This document shows positions 17,254-25,817 of a stretch of 61,165 bases of DNA, piece after piece. Below the pieces are notes generated by a model. It was not told the DNA's origin. It worked only from the letters and a program-made list of their open reading frames with translations, and searched no databases. Position 1 is the first letter of the stretch. The number at the start of each line of letters is the position of its first letter. The stretch covers positions 1 through 61,165 of the forward strand of contig NZ_LLZG01000356.1 in the NCBI RefSeq assembly GCF_001509475.1, written 5' to 3'. Source of the stretch: Streptomyces regalis (GTDB lineage Bacteria; Actinomycetota; Actinomycetes; Streptomycetales; Streptomycetaceae). The translations under genes and the position numbers were made by a program.

Positions 17254-17634
17254 TCACGGCGCCGGCAGTGTGAACACCAGGAGCAGTACGAACAGGGGCG
17301 GCAGCAGGGCGGTGAGCGCGGCTGCGGTGCGCCAGGGGGACCAGCGGCGTTGCCAGGGGAGTGCCCAGGCGGTGAGCCAGGCGGCGAGTGTGGGCAGGCT
17401 GCCGTAGGAGAGGGTTCCGTAGATCACGGACAGTTGCGTGTTGAGCGCCGGGGAGCAGTCGTCGGGACCGCAGCTGTCCGTCGCCATGGCGGAGAGCCCG
17501 CCGAGGAGCAGCGCGGCCGGGCCCAGGAAGACCAGGAGGATCGTCGCGACGAGCGGCGCGATCCAGGCCTTGGGGTCCCGCTCAGCCGCGTCCGAGGGGC
17601 TCGGGGGCTGTGCCGCGATGTGCTGTGTCGTCAT
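17254..17634 (-). CDS. Small membrane protein, 126 residues
   Basis: ATG 17634 lies inside the 3' end of the upstream mannosyltransferase gene (53-base overlap). The product has three membrane segments (WIAPLVATILLVFLGPAALLL, TLAAWLTAWALPW and AALTALLPPLFVLLLVF) and two cysteines in the first outer loop (DSCGPDDC). The tight overlap suggests co-translation with the GT87 gene. Function is unknown. Confidence 0.75.
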   Translation of the reverse strand: MTTQHIAAQPPSPSDAAERDPKAWIAPLVATILLVFLGPAALLLGGLSAMATDSCGPDDCSPALNTQLSVIYGTLSYGSLPTLAAWLTAWALPWQRRWSPWRTAAALTALLPPLFVLLLVFTLPAP

Positions 17635-18811
17635 GCGAGCAGTGAACCGGCCCGGCGAGTGCCGGGGCACCGGTGCGCGTACTCATCCGGCGGGTGATCA
17701 CGTACTCAGCCGTGGGCAGGAGCAACACCAGCAAGGGGTATGGGGACGCCAACGGCTGTTGCCACCAGGGCAGTTGGAGATCCAGTTCCCCCTCGTGCGG
17801 CAGCAGCCACATCGTGCGGGCGGTGAAGACGAGGGCCACGAGTGCGGCCGTACGGGTGCGGCCCTCTGCCAGGAGTACGGCGATCAGCGGGACGCACCAC
17901 ACCCAGTGGTGGGACCAGCTGATCGGCGAGACGAGCAGCGCCGTGAACGCCGTCAGGAGGATCGCGTGGCGGTCCTCGGCAGCCCGTGCGGCCAGCCACA
18001 GCCCGGTGAGCGCGACCGCCGCGCATGGCAGCGCCCAGGCCGCCGGGCCCGGTGCCGGGTCGCCGAGGGCGCGGGCGATCAGGCCCTGCAGCGACTGGTT
18101 GTCGACGATCCAGGCCTTTCCCACGCGGCCCGTCTCATAGAGGCGGCGGGTCCAGAAGTCGAGGCTCGCGGAGGGGAGGACGAGGGCGCCGAGCGCGACC
18201 GTCCCGGCACAGGCCGCCGTCGCCGTCCCCGCCTCCCGGTGTCGCCCGCGCAGCAGCAGGTACGCGATGAAGATCGCCGGAGTCAGCTTGATCCCGGCCG
18301 CGATGCCCACGGCGGCGCCCTTGAAGCGGGCGCCCGACGGCCGGGTGAGGTCCCACAGGATCAGGCAGGCCAGGGCGAGGTTGATCTGGCCGAAGAGCAG
18401 GGTCTGGAAGACCGGCTCCAGCCAGAGGGCCGCGGCCGTGGCGGCGCACAGCAGCGGGGGGCGGATCTTCGGCAGGCCTGCCAGGCGGGCGGAGAGGCGG
18501 ACGAGTACGGCGAGCAGGAGCGCGTTGCCCGCCAGAAAGGCCGCCTTGAGGGTTGTCACCGGGATCAGGGCCGCCGGGACGAAGAGGAGTGCCGCGAAGG
18601 GCGGGTAGGTGGCGGGGAGGTGCCACTCGGTGACCGTGAAGCCGTAGAGGTCGTCGCCGCCGCGCAGGACGGCCTGTCCTTCGGCCCGGTAGACCAGCGC
18701 GTCGGCCATCGGGATGCGCTGGTGGACGCAGAGGGCCGTGAAGGTCGTCAGCGAGAGAACGGAAACGGCGAGAAGGACGCAGGGAGTTGCGGAGTGTGAT
18801 CGGCGGGTCAC
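17582..18811 (-). CDS. GT87 family polyprenyl-phosphate-mannose glycosyltransferase
   Basis: This is a 409-residue, roughly ten-helix membrane enzyme of the GT87 (DUF2029) type, which transfers mannose from polyprenyl-phosphate-mannose to cell-envelope glycolipids or glycans in actinobacteria. Visible family features are TYPPFAALLFVPAALIP in an early loop, FGQINLALACLILWDL, GIAAGIKLTPAIF and the PISWSHHWVW motif. The start is GTG 18811, 6 bases after TAGGGT (leaderless pattern). The precise acceptor is unknown. Confidence 0.9.
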   Translation of the reverse strand: MTRRSHSATPCVLLAVSVLSLTTFTALCVHQRIPMADALVYRAEGQAVLRGGDDLYGFTVTEWHLPATYPPFAALLFVPAALIPVTTLKAAFLAGNALLLAVLVRLSARLAGLPKIRPPLLCAATAAALWLEPVFQTLLFGQINLALACLILWDLTRPSGARFKGAAVGIAAGIKLTPAIFIAYLLLRGRHREAGTATAACAGTVALGALVLPSASLDFWTRRLYETGRVGKAWIVDNQSLQGLIARALGDPAPGPAAWALPCAAVALTGLWLAARAAEDRHAILLTAFTALLVSPISWSHHWVWCVPLIAVLLAEGRTRTAALVALVFTARTMWLLPHEGELDLQLPWWQQPLASPYPLLVLLLPTAEYVITRRMSTRTGAPALAGPVHCSHDDTAHRGTAPEPLGRG

Positions 18812-18828
18812 GCGGTGACCCTAGACGG

Positions 18829-19011
18829 TCACTTGTGGCGGACGCCCGCCTCCTCGCCGTACTCACCGAGGATGATCACGTCGAAGGCCGCACCTGCGAA
18901 CACCTTGACGGCACGCAGGGCTTCGCCGATGCGATGACGGTGGTGACTCCCCTGGAGCGCGGTCGCTCCGCGGGGGCCCACGGGGGCTGGGTTGATGGTT
19001 GCTGCGCTCAT
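18829..19011 (-). CDS. Small hypothetical protein, 60 residues
   Basis: ATG 19011 is preceded by GGAGAC at ideal distance. The product has a basic middle (QGSHHRHRIGEALRAVKV) and one hydrophobic segment (FAGAAFDVIILGEY). It ends 17 bases before the GT87 start on the same strand. It looks like a genuine small Streptomyces protein but its role is unknown. Confidence 0.65.
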   Translation of the reverse strand: MSAATINPAPVGPRGATALQGSHHRHRIGEALRAVKVFAGAAFDVIILGEYGEEAGVRHK

Positions 19012-19380
19012 GTCTCCATGATGGATTCGCGGGCACGAAGACCGCATCGGCCTGCGGTCCCAAGTGCCGCACTACCTCCGTACGCCTCGGGACGGACCCC
19101 TTCCCCCAGGGAGTAGGGCCGCATCCCCTAGGGGACGGAACGGAACATGCCCGGGCAGGGGGCGGCGGGCAGCGGGCAGCGGGCAAGGGGCGGCGGGCAG
19201 GGCGCGGGCACGGGGACAGGCGCGGGCACGGGCACGGGCGCAATATTCGGTGGCCATCGTCGTCCCCCCTCACCTAAGATCTCCGCTCTTGCCCGCCTCC
19301 CCCGTGGAGTGCCGCCGCCCGGACGGAAACCGGTCGGCTCTCTCGATCACCTACCTGTAGGTCCCTCCGGAGGCACCCCC
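19012..19380 (+). other. Intergenic region with G-rich tandem repeats before the HelD gene
   Basis: These 369 bases hold no convincing gene. Positions 19151-19237 consist of GGGCAGC/GGGCACG-type short repeats with more than ten runs of three or more G on the + strand, a strong G-quadruplex candidate. A short AT-rich stretch (caatattc) follows, and GGAGG near 19368 is the ribosome site of the next gene. Confidence 0.7.
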
Positions 19381-21429
19381 TTGGCCACGCCCGTCGACGA
19401 CTCCCTCGACCCACTCTCCCGAGAGCGCTCCCACCTCGCCTCCTCCCGTTCGGCCCTGCGCGCCATGCGTGAGGACGTCGAATCCCTCGACATCAGCGAC
19501 GTCACCGCGAACTGGGTCAACGCCGAAGTCCTCAGCCGCCAGATCGACGAGCGCATCAAGGCCCTGGCCGACCTCAGCGACACCCCGCTGTTCTTCGGCC
19601 GGCTCGACTATCTGCACGCTCCCGGCGCCGAGGAGGCGGAGGGCGCGGAGGGTGAGCGCTTCTACATCGGGCGCCGGCATGTGCACGACGCCGAGGGCGA
19701 CCCGATGGTCATCGACTGGCGGGCACCGGTGTCCCAGCCCTTCTACCGGGCCTCCAAGAACGACCCGATGGACATCGCGCTGCGCCGCCGTTTCGGTTAC
19801 ACGGGCGGCGACCTCACGGCGTACGAGGACGAGCACCTCTCCGACCCGGCGGAGGCGGCGAAGACCAGCAAGCTGCTCCAGCAGGAGATCGAGCGGCCGC
19901 GCGTCGGCCCGATGCGCGACATCGTGGCGACGATCCAGCCGGAGCAGGACGAGATCGTACGGTCCGGACTCGGCGGGACCGTGTGCGTGCAGGGCGGCCC
20001 CGGTACCGGGAAGACGGCGGTGGGCCTGCACCGGGTCGCGTATCTGCTCTACGCCCACCGTGAGCGCCTCGCCCGCACCGGCACCCTGGTCATCGGGCCG
20101 AACAAGTCCTTCCTGCACTACATCGAGCAAGTCCTCCCGGCGCTGGGTGAGTTGACGGTCCGCCAGGCGACGGTGGACGACCTCGTCGCGCACGTCGAGG
20201 TGCGCGGCACGGACGACGCGGCGGCCGCGGTGATCAAGGGTGACGCGAGGATGGCGGAGGTGCTGCGGCGCGCCGTCTACTCGCATGTGACCATGCCGAC
20301 CGAGCCGGTCGTCGTCGTCCGCGGATCCCGCCGCTGGCGCGTTGCGGCGTACGAAGTCGAGGAGATCGTCCGCGAGTTGCTCGCCCGCGACATCCGCTAC
20401 GGCGCCGCTCGCGAGGCCCTTCCGCAGCGCATCGCGCACGCCGTGCTGGTGCAGATGGAGCGGTCGGGCGAGGCGCCGGACGACCGGGTGCAGGACGCGG
20501 TGGCCCGCAACAGCGCGGTGAAGGCCGCCGTCAAGGCGATCTGGCCGCCGGTCGACCCCGCGAAACTCGTCCTGCGCCTGCTCGCGGACGCGGACTTCCT
20601 CGCCGTACACGCGCAGGGGCTGCTGAGCGAGGACGAGCAGAAGACGATCCTCTGGGCGAAGCCGGCGCGCAGCGTCAAGTCCGCCAAGTGGTCCGCGGCG
20701 GACGCGGTGCTGATCGACGAGGCGAACGACATCGTCGCGCGCACGCCGTCCCTCGGCCATGTCGTCCTCGACGAGGCGCAGGACCTCTCGCCGATGCAGT
20801 ACCGGGCGGTGGGGCGCCGCTGCACGACTGGTTCGGCGACGATCCTGGGCGACCTGGCGCAGGGTACGACCCCCTGGGCGACGCGGAGTTGGGACGAGGC
20901 GCTGGCCCACCTCGGCAAGTCGGAGGGCCTGATCGAGGAGCTGACGGCCGGCTTCCGCGTGCCGACGGACGTCATCGCCTTCGCCTCCCGCCTCCTCCCT
21001 CACATCGCGCCGGGCCTGACGCCGGTGGCGTCGATCCGTGAGAACCCCGGGTTCTTCGAGGTCCGTGCGGTGCCGGGGGCCGCCGAAGTCGTCGCCGCGT
21101 GCGAGGAGTTGCTGCGCAACGAGGGCTCGATCGGCCTGATCGCCGCGGACGCCCGGATCCCGGCCCTGTCGGAGGCGCTCACGGCGGCGGGGATCGCCTA
21201 CCTGGCCCCGGGTGAGGAGACGACCCAGCAGGCCCGCCTGACGCTGGTCCCGGCGTCGCTCGCGAAGGGTCTGGAGTACGACTACGTCGTCCTGGACGAG
21301 CCGCAGGCGGTGGTGGACGGGGAGCCGGACGAGCGGACGGGGCTGCGGCGCTTGTATGTCGCGCTGACGCGAGCGGTGTCGGGGTTGATCGTGGTGCACG
21401 CGGCGGCGCTGCCGGGGCAGCTGGGCTGA
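19381..21429 (+). CDS. HelD/HelR-type RNA polymerase-associated ATPase
   Basis: This is a 682-residue UvrD-like superfamily 1 protein starting at TTG 19381 with GGAGG eight bases upstream. The N-terminal 120 residues form the coiled, RNA-polymerase-probing arm. The DWRAPVSQPFYRA segment is typical of HelD. Motifs are GGPGTGKTAV (about 208), VVLDEAQDLSPMQ, LTAGFRVP, KGLEYDYVVLDE and LYVALTRA. HelD proteins recycle stalled RNA polymerase; the HelR subgroup in Streptomyces protects against rifamycins. Which subgroup this is cannot be decided here, and no recognisable rifamycin-associated element was seen upstream. Confidence 0.9.
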   Translation: MATPVDDSLDPLSRERSHLASSRSALRAMREDVESLDISDVTANWVNAEVLSRQIDERIKALADLSDTPLFFGRLDYLHAPGAEEAEGAEGERFYIGRRHVHDAEGDPMVIDWRAPVSQPFYRASKNDPMDIALRRRFGYTGGDLTAYEDEHLSDPAEAAKTSKLLQQEIERPRVGPMRDIVATIQPEQDEIVRSGLGGTVCVQGGPGTGKTAVGLHRVAYLLYAHRERLARTGTLVIGPNKSFLHYIEQVLPALGELTVRQATVDDLVAHVEVRGTDDAAAAVIKGDARMAEVLRRAVYSHVTMPTEPVVVVRGSRRWRVAAYEVEEIVRELLARDIRYGAAREALPQRIAHAVLVQMERSGEAPDDRVQDAVARNSAVKAAVKAIWPPVDPAKLVLRLLADADFLAVHAQGLLSEDEQKTILWAKPARSVKSAKWSAADAVLIDEANDIVARTPSLGHVVLDEAQDLSPMQYRAVGRRCTTGSATILGDLAQGTTPWATRSWDEALAHLGKSEGLIEELTAGFRVPTDVIAFASRLLPHIAPGLTPVASIRENPGFFEVRAVPGAAEVVAACEELLRNEGSIGLIAADARIPALSEALTAAGIAYLAPGEETTQQARLTLVPASLAKGLEYDYVVLDEPQAVVDGEPDERTGLRRLYVALTRAVSGLIVVHAAALPGQLG

Positions 21430-21465
21430 GGGGCGGGAGCGTCGGGGGTGGTGACGTCTGGTGGC

Positions 21466-21545
21466 GGGCTGCGGGTGATCGGGGGCTGGTCGCGCCCACG
21501 CGGCGGAGCCGCATATCGATACAGCCCCGCGCCCCTGGGGCGTTG
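21466..21545 (+). repeat. Dispersed palindromic repeat, copy 1
   Basis: This is an interspersed element also found at 33345-33425 and, inverted, at 55981-56062. The core is ggctggtcgcgcccacgcgg, then an AT-rich stretch and a gccccgcgcccct end. Outer arms (ggggctg/cagcccc) and an inner gcggc-gga-gccgc hairpin allow a folded structure. It lies just after the HelD stop, so it may act in termination. Confidence 0.75.
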
Positions 21546-21558
21546 CAGCTGACGTCGC

Positions 21559-21873
21559 TTACTCGTGATGTGGTGCGGCGAGCCAGCTTCCGTCCTGGAA
21601 CTCGGCAGGGATCTCGTCCTCCCACGGATCGATCCCCCGGCTCTCCATTTCGTCGAACCACCGGTCCCGCTGCGACTCGGGGAGGCGCTGTCCGCACCAG
21701 GGACAGAAGTCGATCCCGTGGCTGGATGTGCCGCCGTCATGGATCAGCAGGCCGTACTCCTGAAACCTGGCGCTGAATCGGATCAGGGCGTCCGGGCAGG
21801 CGAAAGGGTCGCCGTGCTGGTCGCAGTGCCAGTTCACTTGGCTCGTCATCGTGTCGCAGCAGTGTTCGGTCAT
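21559..21873 (-). CDS. DUF6980 family protein
   Basis: This 104-residue cysteine-rich protein starts at ATG 21873. It shows the family pattern HCCDTM, WHCDQHG, CPDALIRF, IHDGGTS and FCPWCGQRLP, then a W-rich acidic tail. The CPWCG pair and the early CC suggest a zinc or other metal site. The role is unknown. It is monocistronic and cytosolic as far as can be seen. Confidence 0.82.
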   Translation of the reverse strand: MTEHCCDTMTSQVNWHCDQHGDPFACPDALIRFSARFQEYGLLIHDGGTSSHGIDFCPWCGQRLPESQRDRWFDEMESRGIDPWEDEIPAEFQDGSWLAAPHHE

Positions 21874-21930
21874 GACCTCAGCTCAGGTTGATCAACAGTT
21901 GACGGGAAGTAGATCACGGTCTGAGGTGAT

Positions 21931-22632
21931 CTACGACCGGGATACCTCGTCCAGCACAGCCCGCCACTGAGCCACAGCGGCGACGGACACCGGCCGGTCC
22001 CACCCGCCAGGCCGCGCCGCCCCGCCGATGTGAAACCCGTCGATACCAGCGGCCAGCAGCCTCGGCACATGGTCGAGGCGCAGCCCCCCGCCCACCAGGA
22101 TCCGCTGCTCGTACCCGGGCTCCCCGCTCCTCGCCGCCTCGGCGACCAGCGTGAGGAGCCCGTCGTCCACACCCACCGCCGACCCGGCGGTGAGATATGT
22201 GTCCAGCCCCGGCATCCCGTCCAGCTGCTTGCGCAGCGCGTCCCGGTCGGCGGCCCGGTCGATGGCCCGGTGGAAGGTCCACCGGCACCCGTCCAGCTCG
22301 CCCACCACCCGCTCGACGGCCCCGAGGGCCACCCCGCCGTCGGCATCGAGAAACCCGAGCACGAACTCCTCGGCCCCGGCGTCCCGCATCTCCCGGGCCA
22401 CCCGCACGACCCGCCGCACGTCCCCCACCGCGAACCCGTCCGCCAGCCGCAGCATCACGCGCAGATCGATGTCGACGGCGGCCCTGATCCCGGCGAAGGT
22501 CTCGACGGACGGGGTGAGCCCGTCGGCGGCCATATCGGTGACCAGTTCCAACCGGTCCGCACCCCCGGCCTGGGCGGCGACCGCGTCCTCGACGCCGAGG
22601 GCGATCACCTCCAGGACTGCACGCTCGCTCAT
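21931..22632 (-). CDS. cutC: CutC family protein (copper homeostasis annotation)
   Basis: This 233-residue TIM-barrel protein shows the CutC start LEVIALGVEDAVAAQAGGADRLELV, then LRVMLRLADGF, FVLGFLDADG, FHRAIDRAAD and a glycine-rich end (ILVGGGLRLDHVP). CutC was linked to copper tolerance in E. coli, but the biochemical function is unsettled. GAGGAATGGGG lies before the ATG. No metal regulator lies nearby. Confidence 0.92.
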   Translation of the reverse strand: MSERAVLEVIALGVEDAVAAQAGGADRLELVTDMAADGLTPSVETFAGIRAAVDIDLRVMLRLADGFAVGDVRRVVRVAREMRDAGAEEFVLGFLDADGGVALGAVERVVGELDGCRWTFHRAIDRAADRDALRKQLDGMPGLDTYLTAGSAVGVDDGLLTLVAEAARSGEPGYEQRILVGGGLRLDHVPRLLAAGIDGFHIGGAARPGGWDRPVSVAAVAQWRAVLDEVSRS

Positions 22633-22729
22633 GGGACCCCATTCCTCGGCATTCGACGGCGGCTACAGACTTACAGGTCTAGTCCAATCCAAGCGTACGT
22701 GGTGGAGGCCCGCCCGAGGATCCGCAGGG

Positions 22730-23404
22730 TCAGCGGAAGATGTTCAGCTCTCCCGTGTCCGCCCCCGCCAGCTCGTACGACGCCCCCTCCACCGGCCTCC
22801 CCGCATACAGCCGTACGAGCGTGGTGGCGTCCCCGATGTACCGCGCCGGGGGGCGCGGGGCCGCCGGGTCGCCCAGGCGCAGGGGCTCGTCGACGTCGTC
22901 CAGGTCGGCGTGCAGCGGGACGTGCCGCCGCTCGCGGGTCAGCCACGCGAGCAGCCGGAGCGCGTCCGGCAACCCGGCCCCGGCGTACGCCCCGGGCTCG
23001 CCGAGCACCTCCCGTACATCACCGGCGTGCACCCACTCCCCCAGCGCGATGCCGTCCAGGGCCCCGCCCGCCTTGGCGATCACCGGCCCCGCCTCGGTCA
23101 TCCCGCGCTCCAACTCGTCGACGACCTGCGCGTTCGTCCAGTCGGCGCGCTCGGCGATGTCGCGGTCGTTGGAGGCGGGCGAGAAGACCCCCTCCTCGAA
23201 CCGGCTCTCCACCACCCGCATCAACGCGGCCGAACAGTGCGCCAGCACATCCCGCACCGACCACCCCGGACACGCGCGCGTCGGCAGCGCGAAGTCGGCC
23301 TCCGTCCTCCCCCGCAACAGCGGAACCAGCGCGTCCCGCTCGACGACCAGCAACCGCCCCGGCAGCTCGGGGTCCCGTACGTCGTGCACGTCAGCAGAAG
23401 TCAT
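22730..23404 (-). CDS. Maleylpyruvate isomerase family mycothiol-dependent enzyme
   Basis: This 224-residue protein has an N-terminal DinB-like four-helix domain. The motif TRACPGWSVRDVLAHCSAALMR and a later GEWVHAGDVRE histidine are the metal ligands expected of the mycothiol-dependent isomerase/transferase family. The C-terminal part is the MDMPI-type domain. ATG 23404 follows TAGCGT by 7 bases (leaderless); the GTG at 23413 is less likely. It is divergent from the HD-domain gene. The substrate is unknown. Confidence 0.88.
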   Translation of the reverse strand: MTSADVHDVRDPELPGRLLVVERDALVPLLRGRTEADFALPTRACPGWSVRDVLAHCSAALMRVVESRFEEGVFSPASNDRDIAERADWTNAQVVDELERGMTEAGPVIAKAGGALDGIALGEWVHAGDVREVLGEPGAYAGAGLPDALRLLAWLTRERRHVPLHADLDDVDEPLRLGDPAAPRPPARYIGDATTLVRLYAGRPVEGASYELAGADTGELNIFR

Positions 23405-23451
23405 GGCGTCCACGCTAGGGGGCGGGGCAGCCGACCCGGGAGAATGAGGAC

Positions 23452-24099
23452 ATGGCCGATCTCGACGACCTCCGTTCCCGCTGGCTGCGCACGCTGCTCG
23501 CGGCGCGGGAAGACGACTCCTGCGCCCTCTCCCCGCACCGGTACGGCGACGCCTTGCTGCGCCGCTGGTCGGAGCCGCAGCGGCGCTACCACACCGTCGA
23601 GCACCTGGCGGCGGTCCTCGGGCACATCGACGAACTGGAGGAGTACGCGGACGACATCGTGGCGGTGCGCCTCGCGGCCTGGTTCCACGACGCCGTGTAC
23701 CTGCCGGAGCGGTCGACGAACGAGGAGCGCTCCGCCCGCCTCGCCGAACGCGCCCTCCCGGAGGCCGGTGTCCCCGCGGAGCGCACCGCCGAGGTGGCCC
23801 GCCTCGTCCGCCTCACCACCACCCACGCCCCAACGCCGGACGACCGCGACGGCCAGGTGCTGTGCGACGCCGACCTCGCGATCCTCGCCGCCCCGCCCTC
23901 CGCGTACGCCGCCTACACGGCCGCCGTCCGCGAGGAGTACCACTTCGTCCCGAACGACGCCTTCCGCGAGGGCCGTGCCGCGATCCTGCGCCAACTGCTC
24001 GCCCTGCCGAGCCTGTTCAGCACGCCGTACGGGCAGGAGAAGTGGGCGGCGACCGCCCGTTACAACCTCTCCTCCGAGCTGGAAATGCTGTCGCTGTGA
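23452..24099 (+). CDS. HD-domain predicted metal-dependent phosphohydrolase
   Basis: This 215-residue cytosolic protein shows the HD-type metal ligands: RRYHTVEHL, AAWFHDAVY, TTTHAP and CDADLAIL. This set is characteristic of a family of small HD-superfamily hydrolases of unknown substrate. GAGAAT ends 6 bases before the ATG, again compatible with a leaderless message. It is divergent from the isomerase gene with a 47-base shared promoter region. Confidence 0.88.
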   Translation: MADLDDLRSRWLRTLLAAREDDSCALSPHRYGDALLRRWSEPQRRYHTVEHLAAVLGHIDELEEYADDIVAVRLAAWFHDAVYLPERSTNEERSARLAERALPEAGVPAERTAEVARLVRLTTTHAPTPDDRDGQVLCDADLAILAAPPSAYAAYTAAVREEYHFVPNDAFREGRAAILRQLLALPSLFSTPYGQEKWAATARYNLSSELEMLSL

Positions 24100-24126
24100 C
24101 CCGCCCGCCGTCGTAGCCTGCACGGC

Positions 24127-25245
24127 ATGCGAGACATAAGCGGGGAACGCGTGGAACAGGCCGTGGCGAGCTGCGTGGCGCTGCTACGAACGCTGGCGGA
24201 CCGGGAGTGGGGCGGGGGGAAGACCGGGCGGCTGGAGTGGAGCTGCCACGAGACGGCGTTCCACATCGCCGAAGCCCTCATCTCCTACGCCGCCAACCTG
24301 GCCGGACGTGCGCAGAACGACTACGTCCCCTTCGAGATCACCCTCGACGACGGCGCCGACAGCCACGGCCTCATCCAGGTCATCGAGACGACCGGCGCCC
24401 TCCTCACCGCCACCATCCGCACCACGCCCCCCGAGGTGCGCGCCTTCCACCCGTACCCCTTCCGCAGCGCGAACCGTGAGGGCTTCGCCGCGATGGGGAT
24501 CGCCGAAGTGCTGCTGCACACGTACGACATCGCCGAGGAGTTCGGGGTGGCGTACGAACCGCCCGCCGAACTCCCGGAGTTCGTCCTCACCCGGATCTTC
24601 CCGCACGTCCAGCCCGGCCCCGACCACTGGCGCACCCTGCTGTGGGCCACCGGCCGCGGCGACCTGCCCGGCCGCGCACCCGTCACCGAGTGGCGCTGGC
24701 GCAACAACCTCGTCATCCCCACCGACCGCCTGACCCTCCAGGGCGTCACCCCCGCGGCCGCCGCCGACCTGAGCGCGGGCGGCGACGGCGGGTTCAACTG
24801 GGTCGTGGGCGGTCCTTTCGAGGGGACGAGGGAGGCGGCCGGGATGACGCTGAAGGCCTACGAGACGGGCGTGCACCGCCCCGAGTTCGGCCTGTTCGTC
24901 CTCGTACGCAAGGAGGACGGCCTCGCGGTCGGCGGCATGGGCTTCCACGGCGTCCCCGACGAGGAGGGCCGCGCCGAGGTCGGCTACGACCTCGTGGAGG
25001 GCGCCCGCGGCCGCGGCTACGCGAGCGAGGCCCTGGACGCACTGTCGGAGTGGGCCCTGGCCAGGGACGACGTACAGCTTCTCTGCGCCATCGTCGAGGC
25101 CGACAACCTCCCGTCGCAGGGCGTCACCTCGCGCGCCGGGTATGTGCGGGCGACGGTCGAGGAGGAGCGGGCGGCACAGGAGAGGCACGACATGGACCCG
25201 GCGCTCAGGCTGTACGTCCGCGGGGAGCGGCCCACAGCGGCCTAG
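24127..25245 (+). CDS. Fusion of DinB/maleylpyruvate-isomerase-like domain and GNAT acetyltransferase
   Basis: This is a 372-residue two-domain protein. Residues 1-195 resemble mycothiol-dependent DinB proteins (SCHETAFHIAEALISYA, LLHTYDIAEEFG). Residues 197-372 are a GNAT N-acetyltransferase with LIPTDRLTL-like start (VIPTDRLTLQGV), acetyl-CoA motif A EGARGRGYASEAL and the later AIVEADNLPSQGV. The transcript starts probably at the ATG, 7 bases after TAGCCT. Joining a thiol-cofactor domain to an acetyltransferase is unusual; the substrate is unknown. Confidence 0.87.
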   Translation: MRDISGERVEQAVASCVALLRTLADREWGGGKTGRLEWSCHETAFHIAEALISYAANLAGRAQNDYVPFEITLDDGADSHGLIQVIETTGALLTATIRTTPPEVRAFHPYPFRSANREGFAAMGIAEVLLHTYDIAEEFGVAYEPPAELPEFVLTRIFPHVQPGPDHWRTLLWATGRGDLPGRAPVTEWRWRNNLVIPTDRLTLQGVTPAAAADLSAGGDGGFNWVVGGPFEGTREAAGMTLKAYETGVHRPEFGLFVLVRKEDGLAVGGMGFHGVPDEEGRAEVGYDLVEGARGRGYASEALDALSEWALARDDVQLLCAIVEADNLPSQGVTSRAGYVRATVEEERAAQERHDMDPALRLYVRGERPTAA

Positions 25246-25285
25246 CGTGGGGCGGAGCCGACCCGCACCGCCGCAGGGAGCCGCC

Positions 25286-25711
25286 ATGTCGTTCACCGAC
25301 GAGGAGATCGCCTACCTCACCGCGAACCCGCTCGCCCGCCTCGCCAGCCTCTGCGCGGACGAGCAGCCGGATGTGGTGCCGGTGGCCCTCGAGTTCGACG
25401 GGACCCACTTCTGGGTGGGCGGCCCGCGCCCCGAGGTCCTCGACACCCGCAAGTTCCGCAATGTCGCCCACGGCCGCGACAAGGTGGCCTTCGTCGTGGA
25501 CGACCTGCTCTCCATCGAGCCGTTCGTCGCCCGCGGCATCCGGGTGTACGGCGTCGCGGACGGCCCCGTGGAGCGGGTCGGCATGGTGGGCCCCGGTCAC
25601 TATCTGCGCATCACGCCGACGCTCTCGTGGAGCTGGAACCTGTCGGACCCTCCCCAGCCGTCCGGAGAGACCTGGTACCCCATGCGCCGCACCGAGCACG
25701 CCCAAGAGTGA
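25286..25711 (+). CDS. PPOX-class F420/flavin-dependent oxidoreductase
   Basis: This 141-residue split-barrel protein belongs to the pyridoxamine-phosphate-oxidase-like class. The opening FTDEEIAYLTANPLARLAS and the core DVVPVALEFDGTHFWVGG are typical of actinobacterial PPOX-class F420-dependent proteins. CAGGGAG precedes ATG 25286. Cofactor choice between F420, FMN and haem cannot be read with certainty. Confidence 0.85.
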   Translation: MSFTDEEIAYLTANPLARLASLCADEQPDVVPVALEFDGTHFWVGGPRPEVLDTRKFRNVAHGRDKVAFVVDDLLSIEPFVARGIRVYGVADGPVERVGMVGPGHYLRITPTLSWSWNLSDPPQPSGETWYPMRRTEHAQE

Positions 25712-25727
25712 GAGCAGGACGGTGACG

Positions 25728-25741
25728 GTGACCCAGGTCAC
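25728..25741. promoter_or_regulatory. Candidate Crp-binding site upstream of the AhpD-like gene
   Basis: gtgacccaggtcac is a perfect GTGA-N6-TCAC palindrome and also fits the GTG-N6-GNCAC form described for Streptomyces Crp. It lies 76 bases before the start of the carboxymuconolactone-decarboxylase-family gene. Two further tgtcacatcc-like half sites follow. Binding is untested. Confidence 0.5.
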
Positions 25742-25817
25742 ATCCGCCCATGTCACATCCCGCCGAGCCGTTCCGTCATAGCTGTGTAACCCGACGACAA
25801 CGGCAAGGGAGTTGGCC

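Noticed and set aside
19012..19380. A rifamycin-associated element before the HelD gene
   Set aside because: I could not find a convincing 19-bp palindrome of that type; only the G-rich repeats and an imperfect tcccctagggga-like palindrome are visible.
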